IMG/VR virus record: IMGVR_UViG_3300037336_000242
Coordinates: 1 to 60,489 of that record
Direction: 5' to 3' (one strand)
From: a virus
DNA length: 60,489 nucleotides
In this document: positions 34,427-43,423 of the stretch, piece by piece
How the letters are laid out: every line of letters begins with the position of its first letter
Position numbering within the stretch: position 1 is the stretch's first letter
The notes under the pieces: generated by a model
Database searches by the model: none
What the model was told of the DNA's origin: nothing
What the model saw: the letters and a program-made list of their open reading frames with translations, nothing else
Position numbers and translations under genes: made by a program

Positions 34427-35523
34427 GCTGTCACCTTACTCAGTAAGTCAAAATCTTGTTGGGTAATCAGTCCCGCATTCAAGGCGGCCTGCAATCGCCC
34501 CACCCGTTCACGCCGTGCTGTTTCTTGCGTCTGTTTTACCGCCTGTTCCTTTGCCGCTTTGATTGCCGCATTCTGCATTTTGCGCTTGTGCCCCGCCCGC
34601 TCAGTGGTCGGTGTGATCTGTTGCCGCTTGCCGTCGGCCTGCTTCAATTGGCGGTCTAATTCAGCCTGTAGCTCTGACTTTTTAGGCGTGCGATTGGCTG
34701 GCAGTGTGTCGGCTTTGGCACGGTCTTTTTGCGCTTGGCGTAGGACGTAATCCAAACCCAAAGGCGACGTAATCACCTGCATCACTCGCAGCACATGCTT
34801 ACAAGCCACGCCGCCCAAGCTAGGATTGCGAATAAATGGGAATCGGGCTTCACGTTGACCTAGATGATAGTTACCTAAGCCCGCGATATAGTTATAATAA
34901 TATCTATGGCGGCCACAGTCGCAAGTGAAGCGAATCTTACCGGCTGCAATGTATTTTCTGACTGTTGCGACGTTCTTATCCCGCGCCCCTGTCAGCAGCC
35001 CGCTATAGCCCAAAAACTGCACCGTGACGTAGTGGCGCGTATCCTTACTGTCTGGCCCCGCATTGGTCACATAGCGGAAAGTTTCCTCCTTGTGCGAGAA
35101 TGGCGCGGCCAAAAATATCTGCTTGTTTGAGCGTTCACGGTCAATATCCCGCGATAAGTCGATAACCTGCTGTGGCGTGATACCGCCTGCGAATCGTTCC
35201 TGTGCGGCGGCTGCATTGCGTGCAAATAGGCGTATATCTTCAGGGGTTAGGGTTTCGGATAGCTTGCCTTTGTCATTCCCAAAAGTCAGATCAAGCAAGC
35301 CCTTAGTGTCGGTGCCTTGCGGTACGTCGTACTTGGTAACGGCATTGCCTAATGACTCTTTAATCTGCTTGTCGCGTTCGCGTAGCAGGGTATTTTGCGT
35401 ACTGGCATGATTGGTAGCCCCGCGCAAGTTTTCCCGCGCTTGTTTGCGGAAAGACTCACGGGCTTGGCGTTCGCGCTTTTCTTTTAAAAGGCGTTCACGC
35501 TCAATTTCAGGCTGAAAGGCCAT
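34423..35523 (-). CDS. SWIM-type zinc finger virion protein, 366 aa
   Basis: Long basic helical N- and C-termini flank a central CDC...CKH cluster (about residues 200-242), which fits the CxCx(n)CxH pattern of SWIM zinc fingers, domains that bind nucleic acid or protein. It lies among head/neck genes, so a DNA-contacting neck, head-internal or packaging role is suggested. Coupled to neighbours on both sides. Confidence 0.65.
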   Translation of the reverse strand: MAFQPEIERERLLKEKRERQARESFRKQARENLRGATNHASTQNTLLRERDKQIKESLGNAVTKYDVPQGTDTKGLLDLTFGNDKGKLSETLTPEDIRLFARNAAAAQERFAGGITPQQVIDLSRDIDRERSNKQIFLAAPFSHKEETFRYVTNAGPDSKDTRHYVTVQFLGYSGLLTGARDKNVATVRKYIAAGKIRFTCDCGRHRYYYNYIAGLGNYHLGQREARFPFIRNPSLGGVACKHVLRVMQVITSPLGLDYVLRQAQKDRAKADTLPANRTPKKSELQAELDRQLKQADGKRQQITPTTERAGHKRKMQNAAIKAAKEQAVKQTQETARRERVGRLQAALNAGLITQQDFDLLSKVTA

Positions 35524-35801
35524 TAAGGCAGGCCATATTGGCGGCGCAACTGTTGCACCTGTAGCAGCTTAGGCATGACGATAATGATAGGCGGCAGTGG
35601 CTCCCAAATGCCAGACACGCCACATGCGACCATCACCACGTCAGCATGTTCACGGCTACCGTAGGCGCGTAGGCTAACCAGCGTAGGATCGTTCACTTCA
35701 TCCTCGCCAATCTGCCAAGCAATCATCTGACTAGACGTGCCACGCGCTTTGATCAGCTCGATCAAGTCGCGTATGGCATTGCGATAGGCGTTATGGTTCA
35801 T
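35523..35801 (-). CDS. Hypothetical protein, 92 aa
   Basis: Short protein with helical N-terminus (RNAIRDLIELIKARG) and beta-rich remainder; no motif. Shares its last base with the start of the SWIM-finger gene. Perhaps a head-tail joining protein. Confidence 0.6.
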   Translation of the reverse strand: MNHNAYRNAIRDLIELIKARGTSSQMIAWQIGEDEVNDPTLVSLRAYGSREHADVVMVACGVSGIWEPLPPIIIVMPKLLQVQQLRRQYGLP

Positions 35802-35805
35802 GGCA

Positions 35806-37425
35806 CTACGACCGATTCACATAGATCAAATGTTCACCATTCAAGCTACCACTCGGCACGGTGAGTTCGCTGTCCAGGACTGCACTGCTGTAATAGGCCA
35901 GCGTGTAGACCAGTGTTTCGTTGTCGGGAGTGGCGATGGTGCGCATCGAGACGGGGATCTGGACGATGGTCACACCAGCCGCATCTGCCCCAGCGCGTAG
36001 CACTTGGGTATCGACGGCGGCATAGTCTTCAGCGACGGTTTGCAGGCCGACTTGCACCCAGACCCACAGGTCGTCGTTGGCATTTGGCAGTAAGACGTTG
36101 CGATGGAAGTGCGGTTCTTTTGACTCAGGCAGCGCGAGAGTGCTGACTGCGCTGAGTTGCAAATAGGTCTGCGAGGCGGTGTCGAAATAGAACCACTCGT
36201 AGGCTGGGAAGACTGAGTAGTCGCTGGCTTCGGTGGTCGAGCCGGTGCTGTTGGTGTTGGCGGCATTGACGTTGGATGTATAGCCCACAGGCGTGAAGCG
36301 CTTCACTCGATCATTGACATAAATCGATCCATCGAACGAGCCGTAATGCTTGTTCCAGACGTACATGCTGTAATGGATTTCGGCATAGCCATTGGCTGGT
36401 AATTCAAAAACGTAATCAATCGCGGGTTCGTAGACGTTATAGGCGGCGCGGCTGATATTCATCAGTACAGTTAAGGATAGCTCTACACCGTTTTGATCGA
36501 AGGTTTTAATCTCTAAATAACCATCACCTTGTGGCTGGAAATTGCAGTGCAGCAGGAATTGGCCATAGCTGCGGAACGGCTGAAAGCGGATGGTTTCGGC
36601 GTGCCGATTCCACCAGCGGATACTACGAATGGGAAAATCGGTGTCGCCATTTTCGCCATTCCAGCCGAAGACGCGGTTGGCGGCATCCAGTGGGGTACTC
36701 ACCGTGGCGGTCATCAGCAAGTTCACGCCAAAGGTACTTGCCAGTAAATACTGTGGATGTGGGTTGCTGGCTTGCCGATGTTGCAGCAAGGCGGCGGATA
36801 GGCTGGCGACTGCTTGATCGAGTGAGATCCCAGACTGAACAATCGCGGCGCTAATCAGGGTGAGCAAATTGTTGTGCTCTATTGTATTTTGCTCTACATG
36901 CTCCTCGTACTCCGTAACATGCCCATCAAATGCACCCTTCATCGCATACTGTGGATGCGGGTTCGCAGCCGCGACGTGCTGCGTCATCAGCGCAAGGGCA
37001 AGTGGCGCATTTGGATCAGTGGTAACTGTCAAAGACCCCGCTGGAATCTGCGACACCACCATGCCAAATGACTGAATCACTGTGACATTAGCAGACAACA
37101 GAAACAACGGGACAGACCCTGTAACACTGGCAACCGCAAACAATACGCCGCCCGCCGTATACAGGCCAATCTCGAAAATCTCCACCGTCGCCACCGACTC
37201 GATAGCGGCAGAAAACCGCAGCGTACCGCTATTTGGCTCAATATCGCCACCTGATAGCGGGGATCGCATGGTTTCGCTGGTTAGGGCTGTTATCGCGGCT
37301 GTGGGCGTGTATTTGCCTGTACCCACGCCAACCTCAATCAGCGATAGCGTTACGCCATTGGCAACGGCATCTAAAGCAGCGGCTAGGCCAACGTCGGTTA
37401 GGGTAAATGTGATCGGGGTAGGCAT
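35806..37425 (-). CDS. Tail-collar fibre protein, 539 aa
   Basis: The N-terminal ~150 residues match the pattern of phage tail-collar fibre proteins (TFTLTDVGLAAALDAVANG, then GSVPLFLLSANVTV). NPHPQY occurs twice (about residues 155 and 223), a signature of phage fibres. The C-terminal part, rich in aromatic residues, is the likely receptor-binding region. Confidence 0.82.
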   Translation of the reverse strand: MPTPITFTLTDVGLAAALDAVANGVTLSLIEVGVGTGKYTPTAAITALTSETMRSPLSGGDIEPNSGTLRFSAAIESVATVEIFEIGLYTAGGVLFAVASVTGSVPLFLLSANVTVIQSFGMVVSQIPAGSLTVTTDPNAPLALALMTQHVAAANPHPQYAMKGAFDGHVTEYEEHVEQNTIEHNNLLTLISAAIVQSGISLDQAVASLSAALLQHRQASNPHPQYLLASTFGVNLLMTATVSTPLDAANRVFGWNGENGDTDFPIRSIRWWNRHAETIRFQPFRSYGQFLLHCNFQPQGDGYLEIKTFDQNGVELSLTVLMNISRAAYNVYEPAIDYVFELPANGYAEIHYSMYVWNKHYGSFDGSIYVNDRVKRFTPVGYTSNVNAANTNSTGSTTEASDYSVFPAYEWFYFDTASQTYLQLSAVSTLALPESKEPHFHRNVLLPNANDDLWVWVQVGLQTVAEDYAAVDTQVLRAGADAAGVTIVQIPVSMRTIATPDNETLVYTLAYYSSAVLDSELTVPSGSLNGEHLIYVNRS

Positions 37426-37485
37426 AGCAACCTCAAGACTTGCAATCGGGTCATTTTGGCGGCTGCATGCTTGTAAGTCGCCATC

Positions 37486-37494
37486 GGTTCCAAT
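37486..37494 (-). promoter_or_regulatory. Late-operon GGAACC element (ATTGGAACC)
   Basis: Copy of the GGAACC word directly after the terminase stop codon and 61 bp before the fibre gene. Confidence 0.5.
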
Positions 37495-37496
37495 GC

Positions 37497-40061
37497 CTAA
37501 AGGTCTTTAGCCGCCGCCTCCAATTGCGCCCACATATCATCACTGACATCACCGCCCGCCGCGTCTGCCAACACCTCATTGGCCTGCGTGAATACCACGC
37601 CTTCTAGGAAAATATAGGCGAACGTATCGACAATATCGGGGGATCGAATACCCTGTTTCTGCAATTCCTCCTTGCTCAGAATCTTGTAGCGACTATTGTC
37701 ATCAAAAGCGTATTTGGTGCGCGTGATCTGCTCCTTGACCTTCACGCTGTGCTTGTTGGTTAGCATCTTAAAGCGACCCTGTGCCACCGCCCGCGATAAG
37801 CACACATAGGCCATAGACCGCTTGTTGAAATAATCGCGCTGGTTGGCACGGTTAAAGCATGGGCCGCCCCACTTGGCCGACTTGTAGTAGATACCCTTTG
37901 CTTTTAAGTGTTGACCCAAGCCAATACCCGCCCCGTTATCATCAACAACCAGCGACGCATTCGAGTAGCGGACTAGACACTCATTGATAATGCCCGCCAA
38001 TTCATGCAGGTTGTCCGTGTTTTTGCACAGCGGTATATCAATCACTTCAGCGCGTCTTGCACCTTCCCCGTGTTGTCGGCTACCCCATACCTTACTCACA
38101 GCAATAACCGAATCATCGCGCCCCATGCCGCCGCCCACGTCAACAGTGATCAGATAGCCATAGTCATCATGTGCACCCTCAAACAGACACGCGCCTGTAT
38201 ACATATCATCGGCTTGTGTGCGGGTTATCAGGAACTCATTAGACAAGTCTGGAAACAAACCACGAACCCGAATCATGTAGCCGGGGTCATCCCTGCTTGT
38301 GTACTTTTGCAGCATTTCGCGTAGCACGGCTTCACTGACTAATGGCGACTGTTCACCATTAAAAGTCAGGGCTGTCCATACGCCGCCCGCCTTATGGCTC
38401 AGTCTGTGGTGCGTGTCAAAAAAGAACCCTGTGGGGCGTGTTGGCTGACTGGTTAGCACGCAACGGTTGTCCTTGTGCGTCAGTGCCCCTAACGCCACCT
38501 CCATCACCTTATCGTCAATGCCTGAGCCTTCATCGCCCCATAGCATGTAGTTGTCGCCATGTTGGCCTGCAATCGTTGTTGGATTGCTTTTACTGGCAGT
38601 CTTGGCGATAACATGCCAGTCCTTGTCGTGGCCTTTGATATAGATTTTTTCGGCAAACAGTGCGACGTAATCGGCTAACCAAGCAAACACGCCTTTTTTG
38701 AGCGCGGCTAGGCACATAGATACTTCTTTCCAAACGATATTGCGTAGCTGTGTAATCGACGGCGCGGTAAACATCATCACTGAGTTTTCAAAAAACAATA
38801 AGTGCCACAGGGCAACTACGCCGGCGCTTCGACTTTTGCCGGTATTATGCAGCACGGTAAAATCCGCACCCAAAAACTGGTTGTTGCCATCGAGTACAAA
38901 GCCATAGTAATCACCCTCACCTAGTGGCTCGACGTGCTTAATGCCGAAATGCAAATTGCGCCGTTGGTGATTCAGATCAGGGCGTTTTTTTCTGGCAATT
39001 CTGACAGGGATTAAGTCGCAATTCCTGCCAATGGTCACTCGAAAGTAATTACCCACAACGCCGTTATTTACACACTTTTTAGTTACAGGCTTAATTGTTG
39101 CGTGACAACCGATAGACCTAGCCAACCACCACACCTGACGCGCTATAACTTCCTTTTTCTGCACAAAGTCGTAGCCGCAACCATCCAATGACCCATCGGT
39201 ATCAATCAGCCCAGCAAGTAACTGCTTCCTGTCCTCTAACGAAGCTGAAAGGTACATCTGTGGCACATGCTTGTTTTGTATGACACCAAGGTCTTTTAGT
39301 GCATGATAGAATTCATTTCTGACATTGTTGCTATTGCTGGTTTTGGATAGCGCATAGGTTTTTGCATTTCCCTTGTCCCCACTGAGTCGGTGTACAAACC
39401 TGCAATTAACCACTAGCGCGTAGTCCTTCCACGCCTGCATAATTTCATGGTCTTCAGTGACAATATCTGTCCATCGGCTGCTACCATCGCCTAACCAAGT
39501 GCCTAGTATATAAGGGTCAACAGGTAGCTCTGAGCGGTCAACTGCAAAGGATTCGACCCCGCTACGATAGATAGCATGGCATCGCTTTTTATCTGCCCCC
39601 CACGTTAGCCAATCGCGCACTGTGACCGTTGTTCTTTCCCCTGACTTCCTATTCCCTTTTGAATTTGTCGCAACCAAGCATAGGATATGCGACTCATTAA
39701 AAACGTGGCTTGTGCCATCCATATAAGTGAACCGATACATATTTTCACGTCCGCGCTTTAGCTCTAGCACGTTGCGAATACTGCACCCGTCATCACCCAT
39801 TAGGCGGTCGCCAACGCGCACGTCTTGAACGGCAACATCTAAGCCATCGGATAGCATGACCATCGTATCTAGGCCAAAACAGCCATGACCAGACGCAACT
39901 GTGGTGCGGCTGCCGGGGAATGCAACCGACCGAAACAGCATATCTTGCTGCCACGTCACATCCATTCCCAAGCACTCCATCGCAAACAGCGTAGGGCTGG
40001 ATTGATAGCGCAGGCATAGATCGTGCCACTCTGGCAATGATGCTAAATCAGGAAGTGCCAT
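37497..40061 (-). CDS. Terminase large subunit interrupted by an intein, 854 aa precursor
   Basis: DNA-packaging ATPase/nuclease. An intein (residues 61-406) sits inside the Walker A loop: N-extein ends SGHG, C-extein begins TGKS, giving SGHGTGKS after splicing. Mature length would be 508 residues, normal for the family. Later motifs include a DEG-type Walker B (MLWGDEGSGIDD) and a nuclease-like ITVDVGGGMGRDDS. Without splicing the ATPase is inactive, so packaging depends on the intein. Confidence 0.88.
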   Translation of the reverse strand: MALPDLASLPEWHDLCLRYQSSPTLFAMECLGMDVTWQQDMLFRSVAFPGSRTTVASGHGCFGLDTMVMLSDGLDVAVQDVRVGDRLMGDDGCSIRNVLELKRGRENMYRFTYMDGTSHVFNESHILCLVATNSKGNRKSGERTTVTVRDWLTWGADKKRCHAIYRSGVESFAVDRSELPVDPYILGTWLGDGSSRWTDIVTEDHEIMQAWKDYALVVNCRFVHRLSGDKGNAKTYALSKTSNSNNVRNEFYHALKDLGVIQNKHVPQMYLSASLEDRKQLLAGLIDTDGSLDGCGYDFVQKKEVIARQVWWLARSIGCHATIKPVTKKCVNNGVVGNYFRVTIGRNCDLIPVRIARKKRPDLNHQRRNLHFGIKHVEPLGEGDYYGFVLDGNNQFLGADFTVLHNTGKSRSAGVVALWHLLFFENSVMMFTAPSITQLRNIVWKEVSMCLAALKKGVFAWLADYVALFAEKIYIKGHDKDWHVIAKTASKSNPTTIAGQHGDNYMLWGDEGSGIDDKVMEVALGALTHKDNRCVLTSQPTRPTGFFFDTHHRLSHKAGGVWTALTFNGEQSPLVSEAVLREMLQKYTSRDDPGYMIRVRGLFPDLSNEFLITRTQADDMYTGACLFEGAHDDYGYLITVDVGGGMGRDDSVIAVSKVWGSRQHGEGARRAEVIDIPLCKNTDNLHELAGIINECLVRYSNASLVVDDNGAGIGLGQHLKAKGIYYKSAKWGGPCFNRANQRDYFNKRSMAYVCLSRAVAQGRFKMLTNKHSVKVKEQITRTKYAFDDNSRYKILSKEELQKQGIRSPDIVDTFAYIFLEGVVFTQANEVLADAAGGDVSDDMWAQLEAAAKDL
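38844..39881 (-). other. Intein with LAGLIDADG homing endonuclease (346 aa)
   Basis: Begins with Cys1 (CFGLDTMVMLSDG), ends VLHN, followed by Thr+1, the residues needed for splicing. Block pattern includes GWLGDG-like LGTWLGDGSS and LLAGLIDTDGSLDG, the two LAGLIDADG helices, so it carries a homing endonuclease. Insertion in the P-loop of a packaging ATPase is a favoured site, because loss of the intein must be exact. Confidence 0.9.
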
Positions 40062-40064
40062 ATC

Positions 40065-40625
40065 TTAACCTCGCAAACTAAACGGCGTCATCGGGTCATC
40101 TTGGTCGGCATCGGTACTGTCATCACCTACCTGTAGCGCCAACAAATGCCCCATATTTGCCCGCACACTTGCCCACACGGCCAACAGCACCGCCATGTGT
40201 CCGTTATTCAGCGCTGAACTGTCGAAGTCATAATCCGCACCCATTTTGTCCACCTTGCGAATCTGTAACACCTGTTCAGGATCATGCTTGGCTAGGCTGG
40301 TTTCTAACTTTAAAAAACCGCCCTTTTTCTTCTGAAAGTAAGCACGGATTGCATCCTGCATATCCTTTTTTTCATCAAAACAGAGTTGCCAGTTTGGAAA
40401 ATGACTAGGCGAATCAGTGACTAGCACGGTTCGATTTACCCGCTCTAAATCCTGATCGTAGCTATCCTGATCAGCAAAATCTAGGCGGTCTTTCTTTAGC
40501 CTTTCTTTATAATTGGCTTCTTTCTGCAACAATACCGCGCCCGTGTCTGGCATACAGACGGCCAATAGGCGCACAGGTTCGCCAAGGTATCCACTTACAC
40601 GCGCATCTATCGTGACAAGGTTCAT
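40065..40625 (-). CDS. Hypothetical protein upstream of terminase, 186 aa
   Basis: Start chosen at 40625, where ATGA overlaps the C5-methyltransferase stop. Charged helical centre (YKERLKKDRLDFADQDSYDQDLERV) and an acidic C-terminus. Position directly before the large terminase suggests the small terminase subunit, but no HTH or small-terminase signature is visible. Confidence 0.55.
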   Translation of the reverse strand: MNLVTIDARVSGYLGEPVRLLAVCMPDTGAVLLQKEANYKERLKKDRLDFADQDSYDQDLERVNRTVLVTDSPSHFPNWQLCFDEKKDMQDAIRAYFQKKKGGFLKLETSLAKHDPEQVLQIRKVDKMGADYDFDSSALNNGHMAVLLAVWASVRANMGHLLALQVGDDSTDADQDDPMTPFSLRG

Positions 40626-41863
40626 GCTGCGACCTGCGATAGATAACCCGCAATACGCCCGCCAATCCACGCCATGCAAGGCACGGCCATAGAATTACCT
40701 AATGCCTTGTATCGCTGCGTGTCGGGGCATTGATCAGCGTCTTTGTTGCGGTACGGTATGCGGCTATAGCTATCAGGAAAGCCCTGTAAGCGTTCGCACT
40801 CAGTAGGGGTTAGGCGGCGCACTGTCGCAGCGTAAGCCACCCCGTGCTTATCCGTGCCAGTCAAGCATGGGGCTACATCGTGCATCGGCTCTGTCGCATT
40901 GCCGCCATTCTCAGGCTTGCGGCCTATCCAGTTGCCAGGTATACCGTAGACAACAGGTTTGGTGAGCATCTCAGTCGGAAAGGCGACAACCAAGTCGGTT
41001 GCGCTTTTATAGTCACTTGCCAGACAAGCGCTTGCAACATTGTCAGCGGAATACTGACCACGCCGCTGCTGATTAAATGGCCTAACAACCAACGTTTCAC
41101 GACCGCCACCCTGCGCACGAATAGTGCCTACGCCTGCGCTGTATTGCCCAAAACTTGATGCTGCAAAGCCGCTTCCAGCATTGCTGGCAGCTTCTTTCCA
41201 CGTTTTTCTGCACGGCGCAACATCCCTGCGCACGCCGTCGAACTCAAAAAGTATTTCTGCGGGATCGAACCCGTTTCTAGCACTTGCGACAACAAACACA
41301 CGGCGGCGTCGTTGGGCCACTCCGAAAAATTGAGCATCAAGGACGCGCCAAGCGATTTTTCTCTGTGGTCCATACACACAACCAGCGTTTGACCACTTCC
41401 CCCCTGCTGGCTGCAATGCAACCCCTTCACCTGCAAGTGCTGCCAAAAAGCAGCCGAAGGCGTTGTCTTTGGTGTTAAGCACGCCGGGTACATTTTCCCA
41501 GACGCATATTGCGGGTTGTTGTCCACTGGCTGATCTTGCTGCATCAATCGCATTTGCCAATCTCACATATTCAAGGGTCAATTGACCACGGTCATCGTCT
41601 AAAGAATTGCGCAAACCCGCGACGGAAAACGCCTGACAAGGTGTACCGCCCACCAGCACATCGGGCGCGATTACGTCGCCACTAGCCACCCGTGGCTTGA
41701 TTGTGGTCATATCGCCAAGGTTAGGCACATCGGGGTAATGGTGCGCCAATACAGCACTAGGGAACGGCTCAATTTCAGCAAGCCACGCCGCACGCCAACC
41801 TAGCGAATGCCACGCCACACTAGCCGCCTCTATGCCGCTGCAAACACTGCCAAAAGTCATCAT
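40622..41863 (-). CDS. DNA (cytosine-5)-methyltransferase, 413 aa
   Basis: Motif I FGSVCSGIEAASVAWHSLGW, motif IV GGTPCQAFSVAGLR with catalytic cysteine, motif VI ENVPG and C-terminal RRLTPTECERLQGFPDSY identify a C5-methyltransferase. No partner endonuclease is present, so it probably protects phage DNA from host restriction. Coupled to the adenine/cytosine-N4 methyltransferase before it (ATGA). Confidence 0.93.
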   Translation of the reverse strand: MMTFGSVCSGIEAASVAWHSLGWRAAWLAEIEPFPSAVLAHHYPDVPNLGDMTTIKPRVASGDVIAPDVLVGGTPCQAFSVAGLRNSLDDDRGQLTLEYVRLANAIDAARSASGQQPAICVWENVPGVLNTKDNAFGCFLAALAGEGVALQPAGGKWSNAGCVYGPQRKIAWRVLDAQFFGVAQRRRRVFVVASARNGFDPAEILFEFDGVRRDVAPCRKTWKEAASNAGSGFAASSFGQYSAGVGTIRAQGGGRETLVVRPFNQQRRGQYSADNVASACLASDYKSATDLVVAFPTEMLTKPVVYGIPGNWIGRKPENGGNATEPMHDVAPCLTGTDKHGVAYAATVRRLTPTECERLQGFPDSYSRIPYRNKDADQCPDTQRYKALGNSMAVPCMAWIGGRIAGYLSQVAA

Positions 41864-42597
41864 GGCGCAATCACCTCTTGACTGGCTTTCACGGCCTTTT
41901 GAATACGTTCCTGCGCTATCGCAAAATAGCCCGCATCTTGCTCAATACCGATAAACTTTCGACCTGTGGTGACACAAGCGACCCCTGTTGTGCCACTGCC
42001 CATACAATTGTCCAGCACCGTTTCGCCTTCGTTGGTGTAGGTGCGGATCAGGTATTCCATCAGCGCGACAGGTTTTTGGGTGGGGTGTAGTGTGTCGCGT
42101 TCAACAACAGGAAAGGCTTGGACTTGTTTAGGGTATCTTGGCCCGCTGCTTTTATTGCCCGTGCGCTTGTCAGCGCCATAACCGTCAAAGCTAGTTTTGC
42201 CAGACTTCGCATTGTAGGGCTTGCCAGCAGTCATTTGCGGATTGTAAGTACATTGCGCTGCATAGAAGACCAGCACATCTTCTTTGTCGCGCATCGGCAT
42301 TTTCTTGGCGTTCAAGTGTCCCGTGCCTTTTGGCTTTTGCCAAGTCCAGTCATACTTAAACATCTTCACATTCGACATCACCAACGCCGACGTAAAAGGC
42401 TGCGAACCTGTAAGCACAATCGCCGCATTTGGTTTTGCTATGCGCTTATATTCAGCCCACAACGGCGCAAACGGAATCACTGAGTCCCAATGACACCTTG
42501 TCGTGCCGTACGGCAAATCACACAAGATCATATCCACTGACCCGTCGGGTATTTCTCTCATGCGCTCTAAGCAATCGCCCAACATTAGATTCATCAT
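41860..42597 (-). CDS. DNA N-methyltransferase (beta class), 245 aa
   Basis: Motif IV DLPYGTT near residue 28 precedes motif I LDNCMGSGTTGVAC near residue 200, the order of beta-class amino-methyltransferases. Contains HPTQKPVALMEYLI, the usual segment before motif I. Substrate N6-adenine or N4-cytosine cannot be told from sequence. Orphan, anti-restriction role likely. Confidence 0.92.
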   Translation of the reverse strand: MMNLMLGDCLERMREIPDGSVDMILCDLPYGTTRCHWDSVIPFAPLWAEYKRIAKPNAAIVLTGSQPFTSALVMSNVKMFKYDWTWQKPKGTGHLNAKKMPMRDKEDVLVFYAAQCTYNPQMTAGKPYNAKSGKTSFDGYGADKRTGNKSSGPRYPKQVQAFPVVERDTLHPTQKPVALMEYLIRTYTNEGETVLDNCMGSGTTGVACVTTGRKFIGIEQDAGYFAIAQERIQKAVKASQEVIAP

Positions 42598-43421
42598 GGC
42601 GCAATCACCCCTGTGGCCGTGTCACCTGTTAGCGGGTCGGCCACGATACGGACGGCATCATCTAGCTGCGACTGCGTCACCAGATCACCAAGGTTCTGGT
42701 CTTGACCGCCATTGCTGCCGCCCATTGCACCTGTTGCCGCATCCCACCCATTGTCAGTTGTCGCATCCCATTCAGCAGTCAAGCCCACCACCTGCGGCAC
42801 AAGCCCTAGCATGGTCACAGTGACGGTAATAATGTGCATGTTTTTGGCTTCACTGCTTACCAAATCAGGAAACAGATTGTTTTCAAAAACAACCATCTGC
42901 CACTGATCAGTAACGCCATCGCCTAGATCATAAGTAACCAGAATCCGTCGCTTATTTTCGTCAGTCATGTACGCGCAAAACTGATCGGCAATCGACGCGG
43001 CATCATGCGGGTTTGTGCAAAAGTAGGCAATCTGAGCGCGTACTGCTTTGGGTACGGTACGCATTTGGACAATGCGGCCTTGCGGGTCGTTTGGTAGCGT
43101 TGTTTCAATCCAGTACGGGATACCGCGCACTTGGTCAAGTTCAGGCGGGGCTTCAATCGCGGCGACGCTGGTAAGCATCACAGGGATAAATGCCGTTGTG
43201 CCACCCGTCACATTGGCACTTTCCGACTTACGCCACTCGGTCAACATGCCCTCTGCATCGTCGATCAGTTGGGCTTTACAGGCGGCCACCGCTTGCCTAA
43301 ACGGGCGTTCTTTCCACGCGGCGGCAAACTTAGTCTCAGGCTTGCACCACGCTCGAAAGTCGGCCAAAACAGCCACCCATGCGTCTTGAATGCACTCTAG
43401 TGGTGATAACGGACGCGCCAT
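42594..43421 (-). CDS. Hypothetical virion protein, 275 aa
   Basis: Unrecognised protein with VTYDLGDGVTDQWQMVVFENN and MHIITVTVTMLGLVP, beta-rich. ATGA overlap with the methyltransferase. Tail or neck completion is a guess from position. Confidence 0.6.
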   Translation of the reverse strand: MARPLSPLECIQDAWVAVLADFRAWCKPETKFAAAWKERPFRQAVAACKAQLIDDAEGMLTEWRKSESANVTGGTTAFIPVMLTSVAAIEAPPELDQVRGIPYWIETTLPNDPQGRIVQMRTVPKAVRAQIAYFCTNPHDAASIADQFCAYMTDENKRRILVTYDLGDGVTDQWQMVVFENNLFPDLVSSEAKNMHIITVTVTMLGLVPQVVGLTAEWDATTDNGWDAATGAMGGSNGGQDQNLGDLVTQSQLDDAVRIVADPLTGDTATGVIAP

Positions 43422-43423
43422 GA

